64,000 nt of DNA from an uncultured Jannaschia sp. (GTDB taxonomy: Bacteria; Pseudomonadota; Alphaproteobacteria; Rhodobacterales; Rhodobacteraceae): positions 1-64,000 of the forward strand of contig NZ_CANLTR010000017.1 of the NCBI RefSeq assembly GCF_947494055.1. The letters are read 5' to 3'. The translations under genes were made by a program, and so were the position numbers. The notes beneath the pieces were generated by a model. That model was not told the DNA's origin. It saw nothing but the letters and a program-made list of their open reading frames with translations, and searched no databases. Shown here piece after piece: positions 17,458 to 27,770 of the stretch; positions within the stretch are counted from its first letter, which is position 1; the number at the start of each line of letters is the position of its first letter.

Positions 17458-18246
17458 TCACCCCAGCCACACGTCGAGGAACAGCATCACCACGAGCCCG
17501 ATGGCCAGCCCCGCCGTCGCGCGCTGCTGGTGGCCGCTGCGATGCGTCTCCGGGATGATCTCGTGGCTGATGACGTAAAGCATCGCGCCGGCGGCGAAGG
17601 CCAGCCCCCAGGGCAGGAGCGGCTGCGCCACGGCGATGACGGCCGCGCCGAGCAGGCCCGCCAGGGGCTCGACCATGCCGGTCATCGCCGCGATGCCGAA
17701 GGCCCGCCATGGAGAATACCGTTCCCCCAGCAACGCCACCGCCACCGCCAGCCCCTCCGGCGCGTTCTGCAGCCCGATCCCCAGGGCGACGGGCAGACCG
17801 CCCGACACCCCGTCCGCGCCGAAAGCCACGCCCACGGCCAGCCCCTCGGGCGCGTTGTGGATGGTGATCGCGATGACGAAGAGCCAGACGCGGCGCAGCG
17901 ACACCGCCTCCGGCCCCTCGCGACCCGACGTGAAATGCTCGTGCGGGATCACCTCGTTCACCGCGAAGATCGCACCCATCCCGAGCAGGATCGCGGTACA
18001 GACGATCAGGGCCGGGACCGGCCCCGCGCCGTAGCGGATCTCGGCCGCGTCGAGCGCCGGGATGATGAGCGAGAAGAACGAGGCCGCCAGCATCACCCCC
18101 GCCGCGAAGCCCAGCGAGGTGTCGCGCCAGGCCTGAGTCGGCGTCCGGCCGAACAGGACGGGCAGCGCCCCAACGGCCGTGAGCGACCCTGCGACGAAGC
18201 TGCCGAGAAATCCGAGGAGGACGGGGGAATCGGCGATGGCGTCCAT
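17458..18246 (-). CDS. ZIP-family metal transporter
   Basis: A 262-residue, eight-helix membrane protein with the two ZIP metal-site motifs: AITIHNAPEGLAVGVAFG (helix IV) and LGIGLQNAPEGLAVAVAL (helix V), plus the variable-loop histidines NEVIPHEHFTSGRE. It probably imports zinc or a related divalent metal across the inner membrane. The ATG at 18246 begins just before the first hydrophobic helix. It converges on the RNA-ligase gene and is divergent from the glycosyltransferase. Confidence 0.85.
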   Translation of the reverse strand: MDAIADSPVLLGFLGSFVAGSLTAVGALPVLFGRTPTQAWRDTSLGFAAGVMLAASFFSLIIPALDAAEIRYGAGPVPALIVCTAILLGMGAIFAVNEVIPHEHFTSGREGPEAVSLRRVWLFVIAITIHNAPEGLAVGVAFGADGVSGGLPVALGIGLQNAPEGLAVAVALLGERYSPWRAFGIAAMTGMVEPLAGLLGAAVIAVAQPLLPWGLAFAAGAMLYVISHEIIPETHRSGHQQRATAGLAIGLVVMLFLDVWLG

Positions 18247-18380
18247 GTCCGTGGCCCTTTCCGTCGACGGCTCAAGCCCCGCCACATAGACGGCGCCCCC
18301 GGCCTTGCCACCCCCGGACCGATTGCGGCCGGTGACGGAAGCTCTGGTTCGGTCGGGACACGCCGCTAGATCCCTCTGAC

Positions 18381-19436
18381 GTGACTGGCTCCCGCACATA
18401 CGACCCCGCTCCCGAGACGCCCGCCCTCGCCTTCGTCGACACGCTGGCGCCGCGACCCTATGCGCTCGGACGCGAGAGCCTCGCGGGGCTCGGCGGCACC
18501 GAGCAGATGGTGGCCCGCATCGCCGGGGCGCTGGCGCGCGACGCGAGCGTCGAGGTGCGGCAGGCCCGGCGCGACGTCCCGACGTGCGAGGGCGGCGTCC
18601 TCTTCCGCCCGTTCGATCCCGCTTCGCCGGCCGGGACCTTCGTCGTCGTTACCTCCTGGAAGGTGGCGGTGATGCTCCGTCAGCACCACCCGGCGGCGCG
18701 CATCCTCCTCTGGCTCCATGTTTTTCCAGGCCGGCACAACAGACGGATGGGCGCGGCGCTCCATGCGGCCGGGATCGAGGTGATCTGCGTCTCGGCCAGT
18801 CACGCGGCCTGGTTCGCCGACTGGCTCCCCGGTCCCCGCCCGCGCATCGGTCATATCCACAACGCAGTAGACGACGCGCTCCGACCCGACCGCACCGCCC
18901 CGGACCGCGATCAGCTCCTCTTCGCAAGCGCGCCGCACAAGGGGCTGCGCGAGGTCTATGCCGCCTTCGCGCACCTGCGGGCGCGAATCCCCGCCCTCAC
19001 CCTCGCGGTCGCCGATCCCGGCTATCTCGCCTGGAACGCGGGCCGCGCGCCGGAGGGGGTGGTCCAACTCGGCCGGCTCGGACAGGACGACCTGCACCGC
19101 CGGATGCGCCGGTCGCTCTGCCTGTTCTACCCGCAGACCGCCTTCGCGGAGACGTTCGGGCTCGTCATCGCCGAGGCGAACGCGCTCGGCTGTCCGGCGC
19201 TCCTCCATCGCGGGCTTGGTGCCAACGACGAGGTTGTCTCGGACCCGGCGCAGCTCGTCGACGCGACCGATCCGGACGCCATCGCGACGCGCATCGCCGC
19301 CTGGCGGGACCGGCGCCCCGAGGTCGCTGTCCGCCCCGAGTTCCGCCATAGCGCCATCGTCGAAAGATGGCGCCGCCTGCTGGCCTCCGCCGACACCGCG
19401 CCAACGGAGGCGATCGGCGCCGAACCCGCAGGCTGA
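18381..19436 (+). CDS. Glycosyltransferase (GT4-like)
   Basis: A 351-residue protein of GT-B type. The N-terminal half has GRESLAGLGGTEQMVARIAG and LLWLHVFPGRHNR. The C-terminal half has LFASAPHKGLREVYAAFAHL and the donor-site segment YPQTAFAETFGLVIAEANALG, with the paired Glu residues spaced as in GT4 enzymes. It transfers an unknown sugar. The start is GTG at 18381. It stands alone between the ZIP gene and gamma-glutamyltransferase. Confidence 0.72.
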   Translation: MTGSRTYDPAPETPALAFVDTLAPRPYALGRESLAGLGGTEQMVARIAGALARDASVEVRQARRDVPTCEGGVLFRPFDPASPAGTFVVVTSWKVAVMLRQHHPAARILLWLHVFPGRHNRRMGAALHAAGIEVICVSASHAAWFADWLPGPRPRIGHIHNAVDDALRPDRTAPDRDQLLFASAPHKGLREVYAAFAHLRARIPALTLAVADPGYLAWNAGRAPEGVVQLGRLGQDDLHRRMRRSLCLFYPQTAFAETFGLVIAEANALGCPALLHRGLGANDEVVSDPAQLVDATDPDAIATRIAAWRDRRPEVAVRPEFRHSAIVERWRRLLASADTAPTEAIGAEPAG

Positions 19437-19538
19437 CCCGCCCGACCGGCGGCACGGCGGCCGCACCCGCTTGCCATCGCGCCTCCGCCGGGCTTCATTC
19501 GGACGACGGAGCGTTGCGGCCCGACCGGCGGAGATGCC

Positions 19539-21194
19539 ATGCCCCCCCTGCCCTTCACCTGCGAGAAGCGACCGGCCTCGGGCAGCGCGGGCATGGTCGT
19601 GACCAACGCGCCACTCGGCGCCGCGGCCGGCAGCGAGATGCTGGCGGCAGGCGGCAACGCGGTCGATGCGGCGGTGGCGGCGCTTCTCACGCTCACCGTG
19701 GTCGAGCCGATGATGGTCGGCATCGCCGGTGGGGGGATCGCCCATCTGTGCCTGCCGGACGGACGCCACGAGATCGTCGACGCGCTGTCCTGCGCCGGGC
19801 GGGACATGCACCCCACGATGTTCGAGCCGGACCCGGACGCGGCCCCCAATGCGCTCGACGCGAAAGACCGCCGCAACCTCGTCGGCCCTTCCGCCGTCGC
19901 CGTGCCCGGCAACCTGCGCGGCTGGGACCTGCTGCACCGCCGCCACGGCCGCCTGCCCTTCGCCGACCTGCTGGAGCCGGCGCTGCGCGCGGCCGCGCGC
20001 GGCTTCATCGTCACGCCCTACCTCAACGGCGCGATCCGCGAGCACGAAGCCGACCTCGCCGCCGACCCGGAGATTGCCCGCCTCCTGCTGCCCGGCGGCC
20101 GCCCGGTCGAGCCCGGAACGCGGCTGGTCATGGACGATTACGCCGAAACGCTGCGCCTGGTGCAAAGGGAGGGCGCGGCCGCGCTCCACGGCGGGGCGCT
20201 CGGGCAGGCGCTCGTCGACCGGCTCGCCACCGGCGGGGAGGATGCGGGCGCGGTGACGATGGCCGACCTTGTCGATTACGAGGCCCGCCTGCGCAACGCG
20301 ATCCGGGGCACCTATCGCGGCCATGTCGTCGTCGGCCCGCCGCCCCCCGCCTCCTCCGGCGTCCACGTCGCGCAGATGCTCAACCTGCTCGAAGGCTACG
20401 ACCTTCGCGCGATGGGGTTCGGGACGGCCGAGACGATGCACCTACTGGCCGAGGTGATCCGCGTCGGCTTCGAGGACCGGCGGGCCGCCTCGGGCGATCC
20501 GGACTTCGTGGACGTGCCGGTGGCACGCTACGTCTCCAAGGCCTACGCCGCCGAGGCGCGGACCCGGCTGCGCGACGTCGGAGGAACGGGGAGCGCGACG
20601 GCCGGGCGCGAGAGCCCCGACACGACCCACGTCACCGTGGCCGACCGCGACGGCATGATCGTGAGCGCGACGCACACGCTCAACGGCCTGTTCGGCGCGC
20701 GCTTCATGGTGCCCGGCACCGGGATCATTCCGAACAACTACATGTCGAACTACGACCCGCGGCCCGGCCGGGCGCTGTCGGTCGCGCCGGGCAAGCGGGT
20801 ACCGACCTCGATGGCGCCGATGATCGTGCTCCGGGACGACCGGCCTGTCTTCGCGCTCGGCCTGCCCGGGGGCGTGCGCATCTTCCCCTCCGCGCTGCAG
20901 GCCATCGTCAACCTGATCGACCACGGCATGTCCCTGCAGGAGGCGGTCGAAGCGCCGCGGCTCTGGACCGATGGCGGCCCTCTCGAGCTCGAGCCGGCCT
21001 ATGCGCCGATGCGGGACGCGCTCGCCGCGCGGGGCCACGACGTCCGCCTCGTCCCGACGGTCGGCGGCGGCATGAACGCCATCGCCTTCGAGCCCGACGG
21101 CACGATGAAAGGCGCCGCCTGCTGGCGCGCCGACGGAACCGTCATCGCGCAAGGCGGCGGCCTCGCCCGGCCGGGCGTGCGCTTCGAGCTCTGA
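19539..21194 (+). CDS. ggt: Gamma-glutamyltransferase
   Basis: A 551-residue Ntn hydrolase. Autoprocessing nucleophile Thr362 lies in ESPDTTHVTVADRDG, the standard TTH context, splitting large and small subunits. Other family segments are EMLAAGGNAVDAAVAALLTL near the N-terminus, and GTGIIPNNYMSNY and KRVPTSMAPMIV in the small subunit. No signal peptide is apparent, so it may be cytoplasmic. It hydrolyses or transfers gamma-glutamyl groups from glutathione or gamma-glutamyl amines. A nearby polyamine-type ABC transporter makes gamma-glutamyl-amine metabolism possible, but nothing in the sequence proves the link. Confidence 0.88.
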   Translation: MPPLPFTCEKRPASGSAGMVVTNAPLGAAAGSEMLAAGGNAVDAAVAALLTLTVVEPMMVGIAGGGIAHLCLPDGRHEIVDALSCAGRDMHPTMFEPDPDAAPNALDAKDRRNLVGPSAVAVPGNLRGWDLLHRRHGRLPFADLLEPALRAAARGFIVTPYLNGAIREHEADLAADPEIARLLLPGGRPVEPGTRLVMDDYAETLRLVQREGAAALHGGALGQALVDRLATGGEDAGAVTMADLVDYEARLRNAIRGTYRGHVVVGPPPPASSGVHVAQMLNLLEGYDLRAMGFGTAETMHLLAEVIRVGFEDRRAASGDPDFVDVPVARYVSKAYAAEARTRLRDVGGTGSATAGRESPDTTHVTVADRDGMIVSATHTLNGLFGARFMVPGTGIIPNNYMSNYDPRPGRALSVAPGKRVPTSMAPMIVLRDDRPVFALGLPGGVRIFPSALQAIVNLIDHGMSLQEAVEAPRLWTDGGPLELEPAYAPMRDALAARGHDVRLVPTVGGGMNAIAFEPDGTMKGAACWRADGTVIAQGGGLARPGVRFEL

Positions 21195-21230
21195 CCGCCC
21201 CGGCCGCGCGGCCCGGATCGGGCACGCCCC

Positions 21231-21272
21231 TTCTTCTTGGCCGAAATACTCCCGCCGGAGGCGGCCCGACCC
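21231..21272. repeat. Candidate Rhodobacteraceae intergenic repeat motif
   Basis: The segment TTCTTCTTGGCCGAAATACT followed by CCCGCCGGAGGCGG, between ggt and the convergent transporter operon, resembles a motif I associate with gene ends in this family (a TTGGCCnAAATACTCC core). No second copy is seen in this window. It is reported from memory of the motif. Confidence 0.3.
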
Positions 21273-21408
21273 GCCCCGCACGCCGCCGTCCGCGTAGTTG
21301 GCGCCGCGGACGAGCGACGAGCGGCACCGGGCGCGATCCCTTCCGCCCGGCTGTAACCCAAGTGCCCCCCTCTCCCGAATATGGGCGTCGGGGCCATATC
21401 TGCCGCCT

Positions 21409-22428
21409 CTATTTCTGCAGTTCTGTCCAGATCGCGGTGTAGAACTCGTTGATCTCGGCCGGGCAGGCGAGCGAGAACACGCCCGCGTCCTGAAGCTCCT
21501 CCGGCACGACGATCTCCGGCGCGGTCTGCATGTCGTCGGGCAGGTACTGCTCCGACCCCTCGATCCCGTTCGCGTAGCGCGCGAAGGCGGAGATCATCGC
21601 CGCGTTCTCCGGGTCCATGATGAAGTTGAGGAAGGTCTTCGCCTCCTCCACGTTCTGCGCGTCGGCCAGCAGGGCGGCGTTGTCCATCCATACGACGTAG
21701 CCCTCCTTCGGGTAGCCGTAGGCCACGTCGGGGTTCTGGTTGCGGGCGCGGAGGGTGGAGCCGTTCCAGTTGACGCTGGCCGGCACGTCGCCGTTGCCGA
21801 GCTTCTCCGTCATCCCGTAATCCATGCTCATCCAGTCCGGCTTGGCGGCGACCAGCGCGTCGCGGGCGGCGCGCAACCCCTCGCGGTCCGAGGTACAGGG
21901 CTCGGACCCGACATAGAGGAGCGCCAGGCTGATCACGTCCTGCATCTCGGGCACGACGTTCACCTTGCCCACCAGTTCCTCCGGCGGGTTGAGCCAGATC
22001 GCGGAGGTGTTGATGTCGCCGTCGTAGACCGAGGTGTTCACCGCGACGCCCGTCGTGCCCCATTGCCACGGCACCGACCATTCGCGACCCGGATCCCATT
22101 CCACCTCCCGCCAACGCTCGGCGATGTTGCCGTAATTCTCCATCTCCGGGATGCCGGGCTTCTGCAGCAGGCCTTTCTCGATCCAGATCGGCAGGACGGA
22201 ATGGGTCGGCACGACGATGTCGAAGCCGTGGCCGCCGGCCTCAATCTTGGCCAGCGCGGTGTCGTTGCTGTCGTAGTCGGTGAGGGTCACGTCGATGCCG
22301 GTCTCGGCCTCGAACTTCTCGATCATCTCGGGGGAGGTGTAGTTGCCCCAGTTGTAGATGTTGAGCTGTCCCTGGGCCTGGGCGGCGGGCGCGGCGAGGA
22401 TCAGGGCGGATGTCAGGATCAGGCGCAT
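21409..22428 (-). CDS. Polyamine-type ABC transporter substrate-binding protein (PotD/PotF family)
   Basis: A 339-residue periplasmic protein. A signal peptide ends AAPAAQAQ. The PotD hallmark [21 protein letters not shown] follows directly, then [39 protein letters not shown] and [20 protein letters not shown]. It should bind a polyamine or a related cationic compound. It is the last gene of a minus-strand operon with order ATPase, permease, permease, binding protein, 48 bp after the second permease. Its start has AGGAGACGAAGA upstream. Confidence 0.85.
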   Translation of the reverse strand: MRLILTSALILAAPAAQAQGQLNIYNWGNYTSPEMIEKFEAETGIDVTLTDYDSNDTALAKIEAGGHGFDIVVPTHSVLPIWIEKGLLQKPGIPEMENYGNIAERWREVEWDPGREWSVPWQWGTTGVAVNTSVYDGDINTSAIWLNPPEELVGKVNVVPEMQDVISLALLYVGSEPCTSDREGLRAARDALVAAKPDWMSMDYGMTEKLGNGDVPASVNWNGSTLRARNQNPDVAYGYPKEGYVVWMDNAALLADAQNVEEAKTFLNFIMDPENAAMISAFARYANGIEGSEQYLPDDMQTAPEIVVPEELQDAGVFSLACPAEINEFYTAIWTELQK

Positions 22429-22476
22429 TCTTCGTCTCCTTGTCGGGTGGGGTGCGCCGGTTCGCGGCGTCCGTGG

Positions 22477-23283
22477 TCAGGGTTTCGTGTCGCTCCGTCG
22501 GGTCAGGACGAAGAAAGCCGTCAGAAGCGCTACGGTCAACGCCAGCAGCGCGGTCGAGATCGCGTTGACCTCGGGCGTCACCGCGCGGCGCAACTGGCCC
22601 AGCATGTAGGTGGGCAGCGTGTCCTGCCCCGCGGACTTGACGAACTCGGTGATGATCACGTCGTCGAGGCTGATGACGAAGGCGAGCATGGCGCCCGCCG
22701 CGATGCCCGGCGCGAGAATCGGCAGCGTCACGTGGCGGAAGGCCCGCCAGGGCGTCGCGTAGAGATCGGCGGCGGCGGTCTCGAGGCTGCGGTCCATGCC
22801 CTCCAGCCGGGCGCGGATCGGCAGGTACGCGAAGGGCACGCAGAAGGCCGAGTGCGCGAGGACGAGGTAGCCGAGCCCGGTATAGCCGGTGGCCACCTTG
22901 ACCGCGGCGAAGACGATCAGGAGCGCGACGGCGGTCACGATCTCGGGCACCATCAGCGGCTGATTGATGACGACGTAGATCGCCTGCCGGCCGCGGAAGT
23001 GCCCCCGCCGCGTGGTGCCGAGCGCGGCCATCGTGGCGACGGCGCTGGCGATGACGGCCGCGCAGAGCGCGATCACGACGGAGCGGAGCGCCGCCCCCTG
23101 CACCGCCGCATTGCCGGCGGCGGCGGCGTACCACTCGAGGCTGAACCCGCCCCAGAGCGCGACCGATTGCGAGGCGTTGAAGCTGTAGACCACCATCGTC
23201 ACGATCGGCGCCCAGAGGAGGACAAGCGCGCCGACCGCGATCCAGGCGAAGCCGGGCAGGGCGGCGGGGTCGAAGCGCTTCAC
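22477..23283 (-). CDS. Polyamine-type ABC transporter permease (PotC-like)
   Basis: A 268-residue permease with about six membrane helices. The EAA loop, which contacts the ATPase, reads LETAAADLYATPWRAFRHVTLPIL, in which the EAA---G region is represented by ETAAADLYATP. A typical PotC start, WIAVGALVLLWAPIVTMVVYS, follows the short N-terminus. The GTG at 23283 overlaps the stop of the upstream permease gene in GTGA, so translation is coupled. Confidence 0.85.
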   Translation of the reverse strand: MKRFDPAALPGFAWIAVGALVLLWAPIVTMVVYSFNASQSVALWGGFSLEWYAAAAGNAAVQGAALRSVVIALCAAVIASAVATMAALGTTRRGHFRGRQAIYVVINQPLMVPEIVTAVALLIVFAAVKVATGYTGLGYLVLAHSAFCVPFAYLPIRARLEGMDRSLETAAADLYATPWRAFRHVTLPILAPGIAAGAMLAFVISLDDVIITEFVKSAGQDTLPTYMLGQLRRAVTPEVNAISTALLALTVALLTAFFVLTRRSDTKP

Positions 23284-24187
23284 GCCCCCGTCTCCCGCTG
23301 GGTCAGGCGGGTGAGCGCGATCAGCGCGCTCAGCACGATGGCAAGCAGGATCAGCGACAGCGCCGCCCCCAGCGGCCAGTTGCGACCCTGCCCGAACTGC
23401 AGCTCGATGAAGTTGCCGATCATCATGTTCTTGCCACCGCCCAGCAGGCGCGGCGTGACGTAGGCGCCGAGCGAGGGGACGAAGACGAGGATGCCGCCCG
23501 CCACGATTCCGGGCCGGATCACCGGCAGCACGACGCGGCGCAGCGCCTGCCACCGCGAGGCGTAGAGGTCGTGCGCGGCTTCCAGCAGACGCATGTCGAA
23601 GCGCTCGATCGCGGCGTAGAGCGGCAGGACCATGAGCGGCAGGTAGACGTAGACCATCCCGATCAGTACCGCCGCGTCGGTGTAGAGGATCTGGATCGGC
23701 GACTCGATCACGCCCAGCCCGAGGAGCGCGGAGTTCAGGAGGCCGCCGTTCCGGATCACCTCCATGATCGCGAAGGTCCGGATCAGCAGGTTGGTCCAGA
23801 ACGGGATCGTCACGAGGAACAGCCACACCGCCCGCCGCTCCGGCGGCCGCATGGCGATGTACCACGCCGTCGGCAGGCCGAGCGCGAAGGCCAGCGCCGT
23901 CGTCGCGAGCGACAGCTTCACCGACCGCCAGAAGATCGTCAGATGCGCGTCGGCGAGGCTGACGGTGTCGTCGAAGATGTCCCGCTCGAACAGGACCTGG
24001 AACCAGGCCTCGGTCGTGAACGCCCACTGGACGCCCGAATAGGAGCCTTTCTCGAGGAACGCGTAGACCACGATGACGAGGAGCGGGCCGGTCGCCCCGA
24101 CCGCGAGGAGGAGAAGCGCCGGCGTCGACAGCAGCCAGCCCGTCCGCGCCTCGGACCTCTCCGCCGTGGGAGGCGCGGCGCGACCCG

Positions 24188-24191
<4 letters not shown>
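23280..24191 (-). CDS. Polyamine-type ABC transporter permease (PotB-like)
   Basis: A 303-residue permease with six predicted helices. The first is [20 protein letters not shown]. Conserved PotB segments are [20 protein letters not shown] and the EAA loop [20 protein letters not shown], then [19 protein letters not shown]. The GTG at 24191 overlaps the ATPase stop in GTGA. A roughly 30-residue periplasmic loop after helix 1 is normal for the family. Confidence 0.85.
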
Positions 24192-25237
<1,046 letters not shown>

Positions 25238-25386
25238 GCCGCGGATGCTGCGCCGGGTGGGGCCGCCGCGCAAGCGCCATCGCCCGCCGGCGATGCGGCC
25301 GGGGGCGACGTGCCCAAAGGTTGGGCGGTCGACCGGCGAACCGGGCCGTTATCGGCGTGTCCCGACGAAATGGTTGGCCATTCGCG

Positions 25387-26523
25387 ATGGAAATGCCATG
25401 CAGGGCCCAGACAGAGCAGGAGCCGGATCAGGTGTTGGACGAAACCGGGGCATTCGTCGAGTTCGACCACGTGCAGAAGAGCTACGACGGCGAGACGCTG
25501 GTCGTGAAGGATCTCAACCTCGCGATCGGCAAGGGCGAGTTCCTGACGATGCTGGGGCCCTCGGGCTCGGGAAAGACCACCTGCCTGATGATGCTCGCCG
25601 GGTTCGAGACGGCCACGCACGGGGAAATCCGGCTGCAGGGCCGCGGGATCAACGGCATCCCGCCGCACAAGCGCGGGATCGGCATGGTGTTCCAGAACTA
25701 CGCGCTGTTCCCGCACATGACGGTGGCCGAGAACCTCGCCTTCCCGCTCGAGGTCCGCAAGGTCGGCAAGGCCGAGCGGGAGGCGAAGATCCAGCGCGCG
25801 CTCGGCATGGTGCAGATGGAGGCCTTCGGCGGCCGCCGCCCGGCGCAGCTCTCCGGCGGTCAGCAGCAGCGCATCGCGCTGGCCCGCGCGCTCGTCTTCG
25901 AGCCGGAGCTCGTGCTGATGGACGAGCCGCTCGGCGCGCTCGACAAGCAGCTCCGCGAGACGCTGCAGTTCGAGATCACGAACCTCGCCCACGAGCTCGG
26001 CATCACCGTGGTCTACGTCACCCACGACCAGACCGAGGCACTGACGATGTCGGACCGGGTCGCGGTCTTCGACGACGGCCGCATCCAGCAACTCGCCACG
26101 CCGGACGACCTCTACGAACGCCCGGAGAACAGCTTCGTCGCGCAGTTCATCGGCGAGAACAACACGCTGCGCGGCAAGGTCGCCGCGATCGACGGGGGAA
26201 CCTGCGTCGTGGCGCTCGACGGCGGCGGCGAGATCGACGCCGTGCCGGTCAATGTCGCCAAGGTCGGCGATCCGACGCTCGTCTCGATCCGGCCCGAACG
26301 CGTGGAGATCGACCCGCAGCTCGGGCCGGACGCGCATACGCTCGATGCGGAGGTGCTCGAGTTCATCTATATGGGCGACGTCTTCCGCACCCGCCTGCGC
26401 GTCGCCGGACGGGACGATTTCATCGTCAAGACGCGCAACCGGGCCGGGCAGACCCGCCTCGTGCCGGGCGAAAAGGTCCGGCTCGGATGGCTCCCGGCCG
26501 ATTGCCGCGCGCTGAACGTCTGA
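25387..26523 (+). CDS. ABC transporter ATPase, PotA type, of a second polyamine-like system
   Basis: A 378-residue ATPase with Walker A GPSGSGKTTCLMMLAGFE, Q-loop FQNYALFPHMTV, signature [16 protein letters not shown], Walker B LVLMDEPLGALDKQ and H-loop VYVTHDQTEALTMSD. The TOBE domain carries SIRPERVEIDP. Start is uncertain: ATG 25387 gives a 20-residue lead before EFDHVQKSYDG, and a GTG at 25432 is an alternative. It is followed by its binding protein and two permeases on the same strand. Confidence 0.85.
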   Translation: MEMPCRAQTEQEPDQVLDETGAFVEFDHVQKSYDGETLVVKDLNLAIGKGEFLTMLGPSGSGKTTCLMMLAGFETATHGEIRLQGRGINGIPPHKRGIGMVFQNYALFPHMTVAENLAFPLEVRKVGKAEREAKIQRALGMVQMEAFGGRRPAQLSGGQQQRIALARALVFEPELVLMDEPLGALDKQLRETLQFEITNLAHELGITVVYVTHDQTEALTMSDRVAVFDDGRIQQLATPDDLYERPENSFVAQFIGENNTLRGKVAAIDGGTCVVALDGGGEIDAVPVNVAKVGDPTLVSIRPERVEIDPQLGPDAHTLDAEVLEFIYMGDVFRTRLRVAGRDDFIVKTRNRAGQTRLVPGEKVRLGWLPADCRALNV

Positions 26524-26599
26524 TACGATACCGAAAGCGTCCCGCCCTCGCCCGGGGTCGGACGACGGAACACGGGCGATACGCAACAAGGAGAGAACG

Positions 26600-27712
26600 A
26601 TGAAACTGAAGTCACTAATGCTCACGACGAGCGCCGCGCTTCTGGCCGTGCCGGCCCTCGCGCAGGACATGGCCGACGAGATGACCATCGTCAGCTGGGG
26701 CGGCGCCTACCAGAACAGCCAGCTCAAGGCCTATGTCGAGCCCTACCAGGAGATGCATCCCGAGGTGCAGATCATCTGGGACGAGAGCTCGGCCGAGGCC
26801 GTGGCCGGCATGCGCGCGCAGTCCGAGGCCGGCAACATCACCTGGGACCTCGTCGACGTGACCGCCGCTGATTCCATGCGCCTCTGCGACGAGGGGCTCG
26901 CGATGGAGATCGACCCCGACGAGATCCTGGCCGAGGCGCCCGACGGCACGCCCGCCTCGGAGGATTTCGGCGAGGAAATGCTCGTCTCCGAATGCTTCAT
27001 CCCGCAGATCGCCTATTCCTACACCTTCGGCTACCGCACCGATGTCGAGGAATGGGAGGGCCGCACGCCCGACGAGATCTGCGACGTGTTCAACCTCGAG
27101 GAGTTCCCCGGCCAGCGCAGCCTCGAGAAGCGGCCGCACAACAACATGGAATGGGCGCTCTATTGCGACGGGGTCGCTTGGGAGGACGTCTACGACACGC
27201 TCGAGACGGAGGAGGGGCAGGACCGCGCCCTCGCCAAGCTCGACACGATCAAGGACCAGACGGTCTGGTGGACCGCCGGCGCCGACACGCCGCAGCTTCT
27301 GGCGGATGGCGAAGTGGTGCTGGGCTCGACCTATAACGGCCGGCTCTTCTCGGTGATCGAGGAGCAGGACCAGCCCGTCGCGATGCTCTGGGACGCGCAA
27401 TCCTACGACCTCGACGGCTGGGTCATCCCCGACGGGCTCGACGAGCCGACGCTGAACCGGGTGAAGGACTTCCTGTACTTCGCCACCGACACGCAGCGTC
27501 TCGCCGACCAGGCCGCCTGGATCAGCTACGGCCCGGCGCGCAAATCCTCCGCCCCGCTCGTCGGCCAGCATGCCGAGCTCGGCATCGACATGGCGCCGCA
27601 CATGCCGACCAACCCCGACAACGCGTCCAACGCCTTCGTGCAGAACTACGAATGGTGGGCCGATTACCGCGACGACCTGGACTCCAAGTTCCAGGCTTGG
27701 CTCGCGCAGTAA
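26600..27712 (+). CDS. ABC transporter substrate-binding protein, polyamine-like family
   Basis: A 370-residue periplasmic protein. A signal peptide ends VPALAQ, and the mature start MTIVSWGGAYQNSQLKAYVE is typical of the PotD-related subfamily common in Rhodobacterales. Other segments include WDLVDVTAADSMRLCDEGLA and VWWTAGADTPQLLADGEVVL. Acidic character fits a cationic ligand such as a polyamine or amino-acid derivative, but the ligand is not known. AAGGAGAGAAC precedes the ATG. Confidence 0.82.
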   Translation: MKLKSLMLTTSAALLAVPALAQDMADEMTIVSWGGAYQNSQLKAYVEPYQEMHPEVQIIWDESSAEAVAGMRAQSEAGNITWDLVDVTAADSMRLCDEGLAMEIDPDEILAEAPDGTPASEDFGEEMLVSECFIPQIAYSYTFGYRTDVEEWEGRTPDEICDVFNLEEFPGQRSLEKRPHNNMEWALYCDGVAWEDVYDTLETEEGQDRALAKLDTIKDQTVWWTAGADTPQLLADGEVVLGSTYNGRLFSVIEEQDQPVAMLWDAQSYDLDGWVIPDGLDEPTLNRVKDFLYFATDTQRLADQAAWISYGPARKSSAPLVGQHAELGIDMAPHMPTNPDNASNAFVQNYEWWADYRDDLDSKFQAWLAQ

Positions 27713-27720
27713 GGCAATCG

Positions 27721-27746
27721 GCGGGGGCGGCTTGCGTCGCCCCCGC
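27721..27746 (+). terminator. Hairpin between binding-protein and permease genes
   Basis: GCGGGGGCG pairs perfectly with CGCCCCCGC across an 8-nt loop in the 58-bp gap. Such hairpins after binding-protein genes usually protect the upstream mRNA or reduce read-through into permease genes. There is no T-tract. Confidence 0.5.
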
Positions 27747-27770
27747 ACCCCGCGCGGGAGGGCTCCACCG